Below, in pieces: positions 21,801 through 36,800 of a DNA stretch of 56,393 bases (position 1 is its first letter; the number at the start of each line of letters is the position of its first letter). The position numbers and the translations under genes are program-made. The notes beneath the pieces are model-generated. The model did not search any database. It saw only the letters and a list, made by a program, of their open reading frames with translations, and was not told the DNA's origin. Source of the DNA: Ectocarpus siliculosus. Taxonomy: Eukaryota; Sar; Phaeophyceae; Ectocarpales; Ectocarpaceae. The stretch lies in the NCBI GenBank assembly GCA_000310025.1, contig FN648558.1:26195-82587 (forward strand). The letters run 5' to 3'.

Positions 21801-24800
21801 TTGTACCACCGCTGCCAAACTCTGTTGTTCTTCCCGTGACGCAGGTATGACGTCGCACTGTGGGCCACCATAGCGGACTTCCCGTACACGTGGCCGCTCT
21901 GGCAGCGATTTTCTAGCAATTTCGTCGTCACCAACCTTGTGAGTGCCACTAGACTGTTGCAGAGCTGCCCAGTCACGTGTAACCACATTTTGCATACACT
22001 TGCCGTGCTTGTCGAGGTCTGGGTATGCCCGATTTCAATTGGAGCCGGTCACAACCGTGCTTACTCTTGAAAAACTCCCGCGATGTGTCGTGAGTTCGAA
22101 TCCGGTGTTAAACGGCTTTCTTCTTGTTTCTAACGACACGAAGCCGCCAGCGAAAAGCATTGGCGTGTGTACACCAAATCTGGCGTAAGTCGACGAGCGG
22201 AAGGGGGGGGCTGGACCCGGCGCGCGACAAAATCAAGGCAGGAACCGGAGTGGGTGGGGGAAATGAGCGCTACGCTGTGGCCCCGGGTCGATCCTGCATA
22301 TCTGGCTAATGGGAACAAAAACAAAACGACAACAGAAAAATGGATGGGAGCGGCGAGTGAGGAGGCGTATGTTGATGTTGGGGCAGATACGTAAAAACAC
22401 TTGAGTACACATAGCACCGACTGCTCAGGGGGGTGCGGGATCGGGGAGGGCCATCAAATTTGCTTGCCTCAGCTGTAGGCCATTGTCGACGCGTCCCTGA
22501 GAGGATGGAGCTCTCACGCGAGATATATTTGGTGTCGTCTTCACAGTTGCTGCACAATGAACGGGCATTTGCCGATGAAATGATTACTCAAAATCTACCT
22601 ACGGTCTAAGCGCAGTCCGTGGAATCATTCTCCGCTTCTAAATGAAAGCTGACGAAGGGCTTCCCCCCATTTTTCCCCACTGATGAACGCCAGATATCTA
22701 ACGTTGGATTTTACGACGTGAGCGAAGCGGAGATGATGGCTGCCGTCACAACCGATACGTTGTTTGTCCACGGAAGCAACAGGCGTGGAGGCTCTGTCTG
22801 GAATACAGGTGAGTCCGTCAATGCCAACGCTACGTGCTGATAAGCACGAGGCATGTCAGCGCACTTGATACAATCGAAACGCACCTATCAAAACTGAATC
22901 AACAACGTGCAATAGTTGGAGGTAGTGTATAGGACGGTCACCAATATAGAAATAGCAGCTCGCCACAACTAGTATCTGAATTGGAGGTTGTGTCCTCGGC
23001 CGGTCATTCAGTGTGATTTCAAATGCGGTGGGTACGTGCACCACAATTTGTCCAAAAATAACAAAAACAATTTGCAAATTGAAACAGCGAAAATCGTGAC
23101 CGCCGCGTAAGCCGCGCCGATAGCTTCGTAGTTCTTTTTCTTCAGGTAAATGCAACGTTTTAGGCCATAAACCACCCCCCAAGGTTACCTGCCGAGATGC
23201 CTGGAAACCATCCCGATTTCCTCGGATTTTTTGCCGGATCTGTCTACTTAATATGATCCGCAGACGTCACGACCATTACATCCATAACGCAGTACAATAA
23301 CACGAACAGATTTCATATCATACAATGTCCATGTACTTCTAATGGTAGCAAGACATCAAAATATAAAGTGGTACAATAACAAAGACAAAATATAAACGCA
23401 TGGTGTACATAAAACATGATATGTATTTACAACTTTTACTCATGAAAATCATACAATATCTATGTGTTCATAGCCAGAACCCGCAACAAGAGGGCCTCAT
23501 CACCTCCTCACACCCACAATATGCAAAAGAAAAGAAGGGGTGGTTGTGCGAGGTGACATTTAGTTACCGCAGTACCATGCCGTGACTAATACGGCACATT
23601 ACATACATCTCTCTCTGCTTTTTATTTCTTGTCGTACTTCGTCCTCCACCCAACACTTTTGCGGATGCGCGAATTGAGAATGTCCGACATTCCTGCGCAG
23701 CTGCTACTGCTCCTGCTTCCCCCTCCTCCTCTCCTCGACATTTTTCCCTGCTGCCCTGGCATGCATCACCTCTCCCTAAAGCAGCGCGGTATGACGTGAA
23801 CCTCTTGAGGTGGCGTTTTTTTTCTTTTTCAAAATTCGCCAGCCCCTCGTCGTAGGCTTCGATGTACAGCCAAGTCACTCTGCTCCACGCACGGATGTAG
23901 CCCAAAGGCACGCCGCCTATCATGCCTGGCAGAATCTTCAGCATGTGTGCAATTTGCAGTAGAGGCGAAGGAGATGCTTGACATACCCCCAGTACCACTC
24001 AATCGTGTTGAGCTTTGGGTGATGTTTGGGCAGGAAGATGCACAAGAGCCTCGTCGTCTTGATCTGCTCGATCTTGTTGAGAACTGCCTTGAATGCCTTC
24101 AGCTCAGAGAACAGTTTCCGAGCACAGCAACGTTGCCTCTTTCCAGCTGCTGTGCTTCCAACTCCCCTGCTCCCTACGGAGCTTGCATCGGGATCCTCCT
24201 GCTGCTGCTCATTCCGCGCCTGCTCCAGCACCTTTTCTCGTCCCTCTCCCCCTTTGTTTGAAAGCGGTGATCGCTTGCCGTGGTGCCCTGTTGTCACCCT
24301 TGCACGTTTTGAATTTTCGCAAGACAAAATGAGACTCCCCCTCTCGCCGTCAAGTTGCCACAGGCCCATCTCCTTGAGCATTTGCTCGGCTACTTCGGGG
24401 TAGCCGAGCAGGATCGAGTCAAAACAGTGCCATTCGCGATTCAAACGAGCAGTGTGCTGTTCTTGCGTTTCCTTTCCCTCAGGCGCGAACATTCCTCTGC
24501 CAACGTGCAGAAAGTCGCCGACCTGGAACGTGGGGTACACTACTGTCCCCGCGTCGTCGGCCTTGAAATGGTAGGAGTTTTACATGCCGTTCCCCCGGGC
24601 CACATAACTATGTGCTCGGCCGAAAGCGTCGTCTTCGAAAGCGCCGTGCCAAGCGCCGTGCCAATAAAAGCGCCGTGCCAATAGAGCTGTCGAAGATGTA
24701 GATATCCTGCCATGACGGGCTCATACGCTAGGCGATGGCGATGATCGCCGGCAGTTGCGCACACGTCCTGATTTATTTCCACCGTCCTGAGGACGGCAGC

Positions 24801-27800
24801 GGTGCAATCCCTGCAACAGCTTGACGGTATCCTGCACGTACTTGGCAGGGTTTCCATCCTGCCCCTCGCATTACTCTCTGCGGAAGTAGATTCCAGAACG
24901 CCGGAGTATAGGCGACCACCCTTCTGAGACTCCACCCACCTCGATTGCGGCAACGATATCGCTGTCTTCCTGCGTATTTACCCAGGATTTTTTGCCAAGC
25001 TGCGGTGGCCCATTGTCTACGGTGATGACACCCGAGACGTCCGCGCCGTGCCCCCCCGCCTTAATCGTTATCGCAGCGTTATTGAGATTTGACATCCACT
25101 GGGAGCCTCCATCATCGTTCTCCTTCATTGTAGCCTCGTCATGGTAACACTGCGGCAGCACCTCGTGATCAGGGAGCAATCCGTACTCTCCCCCCTTCTA
25201 TCGCCCATCATCAGGTCGTGCTTATCGAACGGGACCCGGGTGGGGTTACGGAACGGTTTGCGGTTGCAGTCGTCGCACCCGCATGTGTTCGGATGGTTTC
25301 TGATCACGTCCATTTCCATACGCATGCTGTCTTCGCGCGCGGGTTGTCTGTCGAGGATACGCACGTGCTTCTACTCTAACTTGCCGTCCACCGTCCTTGT
25401 TGCTAGACAAAAACGCACCTCCTGCTTATTTAATTTTTTGCGGTAGCGCTCTTCCACTTTGCGAACAGGCAAACATGCTGGGGGCCAGATTAGACAAATT
25501 GTGGTGCATGTGCCATAGCTGTGTTTGTTGCTACCTGGATTGTTGAGATCAAAATTCAAGTACTACCTCGAAAGATGTGGACAACAACGCTACACAAAGT
25601 AGTGGGGTATCCACCCCCTCTATCTGTACACTGAATCACAACCAGAGCACTGAATCGTGCTCTGAAACTGGGTGTAAAGAGTTGTACGCAACAGCGATCT
25701 TGCTGTCACACCATACACCGTAAGTTTATGAAAAAGTGTGACTCACGCGCTATTTCGGCCGTTTTGACCAACACAGGTGTGAAGGCCGGTTTCTCGCAAG
25801 GTCACGCCACCATCGCAAGGTGCACGACTTCCTGCGGAAACCGTCGTCTTAAACGGCTTCCCGCCGGAATGTCTACAACGTGCGACGATACGTGTTGGGC
25901 CGATGAGAAAGATGAAGCGTCTCGATTCGACAACCATCTCTGTGGTGCAGGCGAGTTTGGAGATATTCAACCATAGGTGGAGGAGGGGCGTACTCAAGTT
26001 TTGCGCGCCTCAGCTGTTAAACAACTGGACACGGGCCCTCGTCAACACGGAGCATTGTTCTCACACGACCGATCGCCGATGGCCAATCGTCCCTTCCTAC
26101 TTCGCTAAATGTAGTGCAAACGTGTTCTTCTGTTCTGTCTACAGCAGCTCTCACCTTATAGCGTGGGGTGTCACATGGGCATGTCAGTCTCAGTTTCTCG
26201 AAACTGCGCACTTAAAGGCGATGCCCTGCCATCTGCCTGAAAAGTCCAGACTTTTCGAAAACGTGGTGCTACGAGGTATTACAAGAGCATGAGAAAGGAA
26301 CGAGTTAAATACTGTAGTGTTTCGGAGGGGGAGACAACGATTTGCGCTCGTTGTCCGGGAACATTTCGAACCTAGCAAGCCGCCCCCTTTTGATTCTGTT
26401 CGCAGCTAGCTCAAATTTTCCGGTAGAAACGAGTGTGTATCCAGAAGCCGTTCGTTAATCGCAGGAAGACGTGGGTGTGGCTCGAATGTGTAGTGCAGTC
26501 CTTCGCTCAGCACTTCATATATATGGATGATGACGCAATGCACTCCCAGCACACCATTGTTTCTTTTTGATACTGGGTACGATCTAGGAACTGTAACAGG
26601 ACATCCCTGTCTTGCAGTTGAACCGACAGGTCTTTCTTTCACCGCAAAAAAAGTGAAAGATTGAGAAAATTCTGTCGTTAACCGGAAATAATGGATCTTA
26701 CGATTGACATTTAATCTGCCAAACGAGAACTTGAGTCGATTCAATAATGGAACCGACTTTGTGGTGAACGGGTTATCTCCAGTTGGAAGATTAGTAGTGC
26801 AATGTTAACGTATCACTATTAGATGTTTTTTGTAGGAGACCCTCGATATTTCACAGCTTCCTTTTCAACATGTTCACAGTTTTCCTTTCCCCCCACACAT
26901 CGACGACTAAAACATTCCAGGCGACCCCACCTTGTTCGGCGACCAATGTCGGCTGTGTTACACCGACCGAGCGACAGCATTACGGGCAGACCGAGAACTT
27001 GCGCAGCAGTACAAGGTGACCACCGTAGCGAACACTTCAACAGGCAAACGATACGATGGAGGCGGGAGCGAGAGCATCAGGAAGCACGTGATCATGTGTG
27101 ACACCAAGCGTCCACCGGAAGCACTTGAGTGCACCCCAGAGTGCACCAAGAAAACAGACACGGTGAGCTTGTCGGTGACACGGTCAGCGCTGGACCTTCG
27201 CAATAGTGTACAGTCGAGAGGAACGTCATCCCCGTAGCGGATCAGCTCTATTGGTACTTGCAGGCGACTGTGGTTTATCGGGCAATCGCGTGTGTCCCCC
27301 TTACACGGGTGAACCCTAATCCAATCGGTGACACGGAAAAGCACTCTGGGTTTTACATATGCCGAATCATGTTGCAAGAAGCTGTAGTGTGTGGCCCTAC
27401 TGAATCGCGTGACCCCTTCCACAAGTTGTACCCTGACGAGGCCTGCCCAACGACTCAGTTATTCCGGTCAGTAGCTCTCAGTATTATTGTCATACTCAAG
27501 ATAAAAGGATTGGTGGGCTCAAGACGGGCATGCTGTCAAATAGTCGGCTACGACATGCACCGTAGATGTGAGCGCCCGAAGTTTATTAGACGGACTATGT
27601 ATGTTGAGTGAAGTGTGGTTACTTTAGAACACAGTGGTAAGGCTATAAAATTGAAGGTTGGTTCACGAGTTACATGAAGGTTTGTTTGTACATGCATCGT
27701 GCGTCGTCGAGGATACGATTGTACACGCATACCTTTCAACCGAAATGCCGGCCGCGGCTTTTTCATTTTGTGTTCACCGTAACCCCTGCAGCGCCAAGGG

Positions 27801-30800
27801 TGGTCGATATGATGAATCGGCACCATCTTCATTTGATGAATGACGGTCAACAAAATCCATATATGTGGCCGTCTTGCAACGACAAACCCAGCAACAACCA
27901 CAGCGTTTCAATCTTTTCATAGGTGTGCGATCAGAGATGCGGCACCAACCATTACCAAGACCTGCATTGCAACTGGAGGGCGCTCGGAAAGACCTGTCGG
28001 TTCTGTTTCACCGAGCACGTACCTGCAAGAATCGCAGACGAGATCGCATCAGCTCGAGGCAGCCGGGTGATCATGTAAGAACGTAGCACGACCTAGCCGA
28101 GGGTCGGGAGGGGGAAGTCAATCTGCATATGGCATCGTACAGGCGACATTATGTCTGTTGTGGACGGTTTCAGCCAACAATGTCAGCCCTTGAGAGCGAG
28201 GAGTCCATTTTGGTCGATCAACGTCAACGTGAATGTTTGCGACTTTATTTTCTGTAGCGTGCGCATGCAGTCTAAACTACTCACTTTTGAGTCAAAGCGA
28301 CTAACGTATAATCGATTGCTGCCCGTACCGTCCACCGTGAGCATGGTGCCGCATGCCCTTGCTCTGCACTCATTTGCGCTCTAGCATTGCTCTAGCAACG
28401 TTGAATTTTTCACGTCGATTCGTATCGAAAGTGTCTGGCGGAGTTTTTGAAAGAACCGACTTGGGAGTAATGGACGGACCTATTCCAAACATGTCCACAA
28501 ACAGAGGTGCACTTGTTTCCTGGCGACAATCGTATATTTCACGACAAACTTCCACTACTAGAAAGTTAGACTCCCACTCCTTGAAACCTTTAAGTGAATA
28601 ATAAAGTTCTGTTTTTGTAGTGCCTCGGACAGTAGCCCTGCTATGTCGGGAAAACAGGCAAAAATCACTCACGTCTGTGCCATAATCAAGCTCATGATGA
28701 GTCTCTGCTTCCATTCGAACCATCTGGTCAGTTAGATCTACGACGTCCTGTTTTTTTTATACACAGGTGTAATACGCACGAACCTCCAGTCATCGGAAGC
28801 TCAACGCGGTCAATTTTGATAGGCGACACCGTTGACAACGAGTCTTCATCCAGTAGCTCAGACGATGAAGTCTTCCTTGCAGGTGAGAGAGTAGGCCCTT
28901 TTCTCATTGGGGGTTGGATTCTAGTGCTCTACCGGGGAGGTTGCCGTTCAGTTCGTTTTTTTTCTGGATGTTAGGCATTGGTCTGTTTCCGCTTGTAGCT
29001 TGTAGAGTCCGTTCGTTTCAGTGACTGTTCCACGTTTTTGCTTACATGCGTCGATGTAACAGAAATTTGCGATTGTGTTTCAAGCGAAATCGTTTATAGT
29101 ACAAGGTTTTGGGCGCTGCGCGCCCCCGCTTTATTTGAAGCGATTCCAAGGTAGTGTTTCCTCTGAAAGTGGGTGTAGGATGTTGTTAAAATGAACGTAC
29201 GCTTCGCGGCAGGGGATGCTCGGGCGGGGGAGTTGTCGAAGAGATGGCGGCGAGACATGGAGTCGAAGACTACAGGAGGAGTGCGAAGTAACAGAAGGAG
29301 TGCGAAGTCTTAGAGTAGCTAGAGAGGAGTGGGAGGAGTGGGTCGGGGTAGCCATCGAGAGTGGAGGTAAAAAGGAGTGTATTTTCGTATTTTCCGGAGC
29401 TTTAGAAGGTATTATCGTATTATCGGAACCGGAGTACACAACACCGACCGTTGGTTGCCAGAATCGGAACAAACAACAGACCATTCCGACGCGAGAGCGG
29501 TGAAGAGAGAAAAGCAAAAAATTAGAGACAACGTGGATACACAGACGACACACACACACACCGAGAGGAGAGAGAGAGAGAGAGTAAGACACACACACAC
29601 CGAGAAGAGAGAGAGAGAGAATACGGTACCAAGGCGAGAGGAGGTGAGTGCATACCGTGTGAAGGTGTTGGAAGAAAAAAAAATGTACAGCAGTAGTCTA
29701 GTAGTAGCACACGGATTCGGAACAAACCACAGACCATTCCGACGCAAGAGCGGTCAAGAGAGAAGGCGAAAATAAAAAGAGAATGTGGATAGACAGACCG
29801 TCAGAGACATAGAGAGACGGAGGAACGGAGGAGAAGGAGGCACACACAGAGAGGGCCGTACTTCTAGTGGAATGCGTGGTATGACGGTACAGAGCGGGGT
29901 GACAGCAGTAGGCGAGAGAGATAAAAGCGGAAGATAAAAAAAAGTGGAAAGTCCACGAAAGTGCCAAATTTCCAGAGGAAATGCTGCTCTGTGAGAGCCC
30001 GAGAAGACCGGAATAGAGGGCTCACGAAGCCGAAAGAAGCGAAATGAAGCGTTCTCAGAGAAAACATAAATTGTAAGAAGACTACTACCAGCAGTGGTTT
30101 TGTTTGTGCTTTTTGTTAGCGCACTGCCGCCCTCAGCGGTCTGTGGTGTTGAGACTGGGGACTATGTTATCCCAGGAACAGCTGATAAAAAAGGACCGTG
30201 TATTGTATATATTCGTCACGCAAGCCCCTCAGGCAAGCTGGTATTCGACACGCAAGCCCCTCAGGCAAGTGCCGGGAGCACACCGACCGCCGTGTGCTCC
30301 CGGGGGCCTCGCACTTGGACCACAACCGCACACATACCCTCACACCCATACTTCCAATACGCGTATCCCCCACAGAGGATGCACAGATCGGACTTATATC
30401 CAAGTACCACAAACACTTTTTTTTCGTCGGTGGTGAGAAAGGACCATCGCCACTGCTGCCCAATACTGCAAAACGGGCCTGTCCTTTCCTGCGCTGCGTA
30501 GTGAAAGCGGGCTCGCCGTGCACACCTTGAATGCTTGCCGGTATCGCTCATTGATGTCGAGGCCCAGCCCATGACCATTTATCGTACCTTTTGCTGGTGA
30601 CACACTCCGCTAACAATTATCGATGAACATTAGCGCACGTACCCTGCGTGTAGTCTTGATAGAAAGGGAGTAGTACGAGTAGCAAAGCGGGCTTGGGTCC
30701 AAAACACCTCGTGAGGTTAGTTGAAGTCAGATGTCTGTGTTCTAATATCGGTTCTGTTGTGCGTTGTGAAGATAAAGTGGTTGAACGATCACGAGATATT

Positions 30801-33800
30801 GCCACCATACTACACACGAATCTACTGCAAAACCTAAAGGCATTAGAGCACCCCCTCCACCCGTCCACTTCTTACCTGCTGTAAATTATTATTAGCCGAA
30901 CTGCGGGATGCTACGGGTGATGACCCACGGGAGCTTCTTCTCACTAAGGACATCGCGCGAGGCGAAATATGTGTCTTCGTGCCCGGGTACCTGGAATATC
31001 TAGGGGAAACGAACCAAACCGTGAATAGCGTCCTTGGATTTATGCCGGGCGTACGGGTGTCCATCGCGACGGGTATAATCGACTTCCACGTGTACAACAG
31101 GTAAGAAAGCTGCCAACAACGTGCACTATTGCAGTTAGTCACATCGCGACGGGTATAAGTGCACAACGCACCACGGCGAGCAAGACTTGCCGTAAAGTTC
31201 ACAGCCTTGCCGTGGACGAGATATAATCTCGCAATCGTCGAAGGTGCTCCCACCAACCGTTGGGTGTGCTCCCGCTCTCAAGCCACTGCAGTCGCCACCA
31301 CCAGGTCTGGCGCAGAACAAGATACATCGTTTATTTCGGGGCGTGACCAGAATTTCACCACCCTGTGAAGCGGCACAATTTTGAACGTCAACAACGTGCC
31401 TTCCTCCCACCGCACGCACACATGTCCCCGTCGCCCGCCCCCTACACCCCTGTTGCATCTCGTGGCAACAGAACTGTTGGACAGCGCACTGGTGTTCATG
31501 TCTGGAACAGCTCATACGTCGATTTTGCTGCCTTGCACGCTGATAGAGCGTGCGGCAACGGTACCAAGCTTATCTACTACATGTCTCCGGGCCAGGTGCT
31601 GAGCCGAGAGTTCACTTCCAAGGACACGCATTCGGCAAGGGGTGATCTATTAGTGTCTTACACCGAGGTGCGCGTACTCTGGAAACAGCGAAAATACGAA
31701 TCCTAGGCAGCTCTTCAAATTATGTAAAGGTTTATTTTGTTTTCTGTCCTTCCGTTGCTTCACGCGCTCTGTAGCTGTCACACGTTACCCGACTTTGCTA
31801 CAGCCCCTGCGTGGACTCGATCACGGAATGACACCCCCAACTATAGACTAATAATTCCAAACACCGTGACCCTGGGTTTCCGGTAGAATATGAAGCCAAA
31901 TTCTAATTCGACTGTTACAAAATAAACACCAGTTTATTCTATCTGCTTCGACAAACAAACCTTCCTGTACCAGTAACCTTCGGTGCACCTGTGCCATATC
32001 TCCGCCGCTGTTTCACCGATCATGCTTGTTAAGGCCGTTTGGTGTTCCGGACAGCGGTTTGCCCCGTTCATGCTTCCGACAATAAATGGTTATTTCCCAC
32101 CCCGGGTGGTCGCCGTCGTCACTGGTCGAATGGCAATCCATTCATACACCTTCCCGCTGCCCCCGGTCCCCCCTCGCAAAAAAGGTAAACAAACTGGAGA
32201 CGAGCAACGCCCTTCGTGCCACAATCTCGACGCTGATTCTTGGTGAGTTTGTGGTGCAGATCGCTTGAGGGCGAACCCTTCGTGGATACATCGGCTGAAT
32301 GACCTCTTTCCCACTCAAATGAAGAACATCGACTGGAAACAAGCAGAAATAGTGCCACAGCAAGGCGTTCCATCAACCCTACCCATCTTCAGGCGACGCT
32401 CTTCTCCATGTTGGGCCAGCTCATATGTTGGTAACGCGAATGAGCATTCAACGTGCTTCGTATTTTGGTCCAGGTCCCGCGATCTGACAGGGTCAAACTT
32501 CCTGTTGTACAGCACGCGCCGCGCCGTTACTCTGGCTTTTGCTTGCATACTGTCGATTTCGTTCCGCCGCGGCCGCATTCGTCCTCCTTCACCACGAAAC
32601 ATGCAGGCTTTAACGCCCCGTCGTTCACGTACGGAACGGATCTGATTTTACCGGCTGACACGAACGCGGAGCTAAGGAAGGTGAGATGTGTCGACGTAAA
32701 AGACCCAAGAGTTCTGAGAGCCATCAAACAAAACGGAAATGACTGGCATTTTGTCAGGAACGAGCGCCTCTTCTCCTACATTTAGTAGGTGGCGCACGCT
32801 TGTTATTATGCGACTCAAAGCACGAACCACCGAAATCAATTTTTGTCATTCACACTCCCGGGCACGCTTTCATACAACACGACAATTGTTACTGTCGAAC
32901 TTCGGGCGTTCATGGTGGCCTGATGCAATTCGGCTTGTCCCAATCGGATGTACCGCCCATCAGGTGCTCCTGTCTGCATCTTCACCGCTTGCAGACGGTG
33001 CAGTGCGTTCGCCCCTGCCGTTGAAGAATCAGGAAGCTCCACCAACCGAAGACAATGAGGAAAAGGAGCAGACCCTTCTGCGGGACTACGTTGTGGCGAC
33101 GGCCAGTATCCATCAGCTTCACACTAGGGTCTACGTTCCGGAGGTATACTACGACCATCATCACTGCAGTCATCTAGGTGTCAGACCGTCAAGCAGTTCG
33201 AGTCCGCCGTCAAATGATATGCGCTTTTTGTGCTGTCGCTGCCCATGTCTTGCAGCATATCGCAATCTCAAAGACTCAGCTTAACTTGTATGTCTGATGT
33301 GCTCCTGCAGGCAAACATGCTGTAGCAACCAAATTTTTAGCCATTGCGTAAGCTGATGAGAATCACCCGGCACTACTTATAGTAATTCCTACACTGCCCG
33401 CCACCGTCTGTTGTGTGTTTTTTCTCTTTTCTGTTGACAGCTCTTGGCCGCCCTGTCGTACTCAAGAAATACCGAAGGCGTAGTTTTCCATAACCCCACA
33501 CAGGTACGCACGCTATGGCACCAGGTATTTATGTATGTACTCAAGTTTTGTAGAGGGAGCATACTGACAGTTCTGCCACTACTGACGTAATTGAATAGAG
33601 GGGTCATTTCGAGGACGAAAAGCAAGTTATTGTCTGCGGTTTTTCTTGGACGTGGAACGTGTACTTGAAAGGGAGAGAGTGACACCATTAATGCTCTCGA
33701 TGTGGCTTATGTACAGCCTTGTAGAAACGTGTCGGTGGGCAGAAGCTTCGTGTCGTACTAGTAGAGCATTTCATCAGTCATTTCTATCTCTACCGCCCGC

Positions 33801-36800
33801 GCCCGATCGTGAAATGTGTTGTCAACGCACAACAACAGTGGACCCACCACCACTTCTTCGAGGAGAAGTCCATTTGGGATATCCCACTCGTGAAACCTCA
33901 CTTCAGCTGCGCGCTGGACATAAAACCGTCGCTGCAAGGCTTGGACGTCGCCGAGAAGATTCGCAAGTGGGTGGACAGTTTCCGCCATGGCGCAAGGTAC
34001 GACTTCACAAGTGGACACGCCACTTGTTTTGGAAGCTATTGTACTATTGGACGTACATACCTAGCTGTGGGAGCGCATTAAGTTTACATTAACCTCATGT
34101 ATATCTGGGCGGCCTCGCCGCCGTCCCAAGTGCTGTTCCTGCATGCCAGCGTGCTCTTTTGCCGCCAAACGTCGTGTGGGAAGTATTCATTCATTCAGGG
34201 CGTATGTTAGAGATATCCTCAGTGTTTCGCTGACTCAAGCGCTTTGAGCGATAGTGAAACTCACACTTGTACAAGTTGTGTCTAACCATCGTTGGCGCGA
34301 TATTCATCCTCAGTGATATCAGGGAGAAGACTGGTTGAATTCCTTTTTCGGTTGCACAAAACTAAGACTACACAAGCACCGTTTCTCACAGAGTTTCTTT
34401 TTTCTCGAAAACATTAAAAAAGTATTTCTGTGTGTGTTTTTATTATTCCTTAAAATCAATTACAATTTTCGTTATTTTCTTATTAAAGACGTGTCTTTAC
34501 ATCAGGCCGCTCCTTACTGTACATTGCGTTGAACAACCTCTCAATGCAGATGTGAGCGTGGGTTTGTAAAGATGCACAAGAAGCACCTGAACACGAAGCC
34601 CAACTGGGAGTTCGGCCCGCTGATGTCACCTGATCCCACGGAAAACGAAAGGACAAAGCTCGAACGCATGCCGAGCCTCAAGGGCTACAACATCAGCGTG
34701 ATGTTCAGAACATTTGTCGGAGACGCCGTCCTCTTCAATGTCGCACTTCCCACGGTACGTTATGACATAGGTGTCTCATGACACGACTTGACATGCTGCC
34801 GTAAATTTCCTAGATTTACGGTGTTTGTACGTGTGCCAGCACTAACCATGATAAGCTGTGGAGGACATCTTAAATACAATCGCTCAGACCCGCGGTCAAA
34901 ATCAGCCGCACGTTCGCACGGGGTTGTCGTGGCTTTACCAAGCCCAAAACAGCAGCTGCGTATCTCACGGCTGAACAGCACACTACCATTGAACACGACG
35001 CACGACCACTCATTTGTTCATTTGGTGTACGGCAACCCTCGCCAGCGAGCAAAATATCACGCATCCGTCACGGTTGTTACAAAATTCAAACACGCCGCTT
35101 TCGTTCACGTCAATGTGCGCACGACAGGTGTCCCGATATTTCCCAGATGCCAAGGAAATAGTGGTTGTCGTGGAAGAGTCGGATGGAAAGCTGTTCGAGG
35201 AAATTATCAAGCCGCATCAAAAGACGGCCCCTTTTGCCATCCGCGTTGTCACCGAGCCCAACATTATGGACGGTCACATCCAGCAGAAGTACTCCAAGGT
35301 ACAGTACGTGTGGCGGTTTGGCGCGCTGTCTTTCTGCGTTACCCAGGTACCACACGGCGGCACAGCCAGGGGTAGACGTAGCTCATGTGCCTGGCGGGTC
35401 AACCGAGAGATGCTTCAGTTTCTGGTTCCCACCAGCTACGTTGGTCGGGGTGGAGGAGGGACTAGACGGGCGTATGTGGGTTCATCGAGCCCAGTTGATC
35501 CATGATAAACCTGGCAGTCACCATTGTTGTTGTAGAGCTGCGACAGTTCCACGTCCACGAAGCACGGTGGAACAATCGTGTGTTCAACAGGTTCGTTCCG
35601 AAAAGAAAGACTTCGGTACATGTAAAAAAAGTACCAGGTAGTTGCACAACAGCAGATCGTTGATACTGTCGACAGTGAGGTCGCGACGTTTGAGCCAGCC
35701 CCCGATGAACTCTCTTCCACCCGCCGTTGGCCTACAGATTCGTGTACACAAGACAGCCAGGTGTAGAGAGTACAACCAGGTACTCATTCAAACGGAATGA
35801 ATCCGCCACACACCCACAGCCCACGAACTTGATGGGGGTGTTTCTGACCAATTAACGACCTCAACTCTGTCTACCGCTGTCGCCCACGACAGCTGCGAGC
35901 CGATCTGTACTGCGAGGGTGACTTCGTTCTGCACCTCGACTCTGACGTGGTCCTTTTCGAGCCTCTCACTTACGACCACATATTTCACTGGGGAAAGCCG
36001 GTTCTGCCGTTCCGTCGATACCGAGAAGAGGTAGTTGCAGGTAAAATGCTTTAGTCGGGCGTGTGAGGTTGAAATAGTTTCTTGCTTGGGCACAGTGTAA
36101 AGAGCTGTAGTCACACATGCCGTGTTTCTTGTCTTTTTGTGTCAGGCTTACCTATCTCGCTTTTCCATAAGAAACGATGGCCGCTGCGCGGTTTGAGCAC
36201 CATACGTCTTGCTTTGCAATAGAGGCGCCATGGTCTATGTACAGGCCTGTGTCCTCGTACGTAACGTCCTCGCCAATTGCTATTGTAATGCTGTAGACAG
36301 ATTGGGTATCTATCGGTGCTAAGTGTTGGCAGGGAGCGGCAGGGTGGGAGGCGTCTGGCTTGCACTCTTTCCAGTGGTGAACGAAAGCAAATTTACATGG
36401 TACCTTTAATGGGTACTTGGTATGTGTCTTAACGATCCGACTTCCGCGTATGAGACATTTATTGCTTCATATGTCGCAACCAAACGTTTCTGTACACATG
36501 CAGGTCAACAACTGTCCGCGTGCTGGAGGAAGGGGACTTCCTTCGCGGTGGGGGAAGACGTTGTTCACGAGTTCAGCATCTTCAACACACATGTGTACCC
36601 CCGCAAAATGTGAAATGATTTGGCCGCCTTTTGTTGCGAGAGTCCGTTGTACAACGTAACTAATTGTTTGGAGTCTTAGTCTTTCACGGTTGTGATAATG
36701 TAACACCCCCCCTTCTTCGTTGTGACGCTTGCGTGGTCGGCCTCATGTTCTCGTAGTAAGCGTCCTACAATATTTTTCTTCGCTGTGCGGATATATCGTT

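Larger units (their letters stand above)
15814..22808 (+). other. Exons 1-6: signal anchor and N-terminal glycosyltransferase-like domain
   Basis: Residues 1-317. After the anchor comes KLAVVVPMYDGD (about 57-68), a typical first beta strand of a nucleotide-sugar-binding fold; AIIESDVAV (163-171), a likely metal-binding acidic motif; EEPFWMKGSTL (188-198); WEYDLPYDVALW around the exon 4/5 junction; and FPYTWPLWQRFSSNFVVTNL in exon 5. Codons split across introns 3 (T|AT), 4 (CC|G) and 6 (G|GC) restore sensible residues, strong support for the joins. N237 sits in an NFT sequon. Confidence 0.8.
26921..32680 (+). other. Exons 7-13: duplicated Cys-rich module and spacer domain
   Basis: Module 1 (residues 327-383): CRLCYTD ... 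RKHVIMCDTKRPP. Module 2 (423-456): CRFCFTE ... SRVIMCNTHEPP, with its second half supplied by exon 9 through a split ATG codon. Extra cysteines at 388, 392, 400, 404 and 414 join the two. Residues 474-482 are a Ser/Asp-rich acidic run. Residues 488-621 (LGFMPGVRVSIATGIIDFHV, VWNSSYVDF) look beta-rich and carry sequons at N527 and N568. The function of this middle part is unknown. Confidence 0.7.

Noticed and set aside
22080-22115. GAGTTCGAATCCGG, a tRNA B-box look-alike
   Set aside because: No acceptable A-box, cloverleaf or acceptor pairing upstream, and it lies in intron 5 of the GT gene.
29131-29775. 130-155 codon frames in intron 9
   Set aside because: Produced by CA/GA microsatellites; residues are Ser/Leu/Val or Arg/Glu/Thr repeats and phases do not fit the neighbouring exons.
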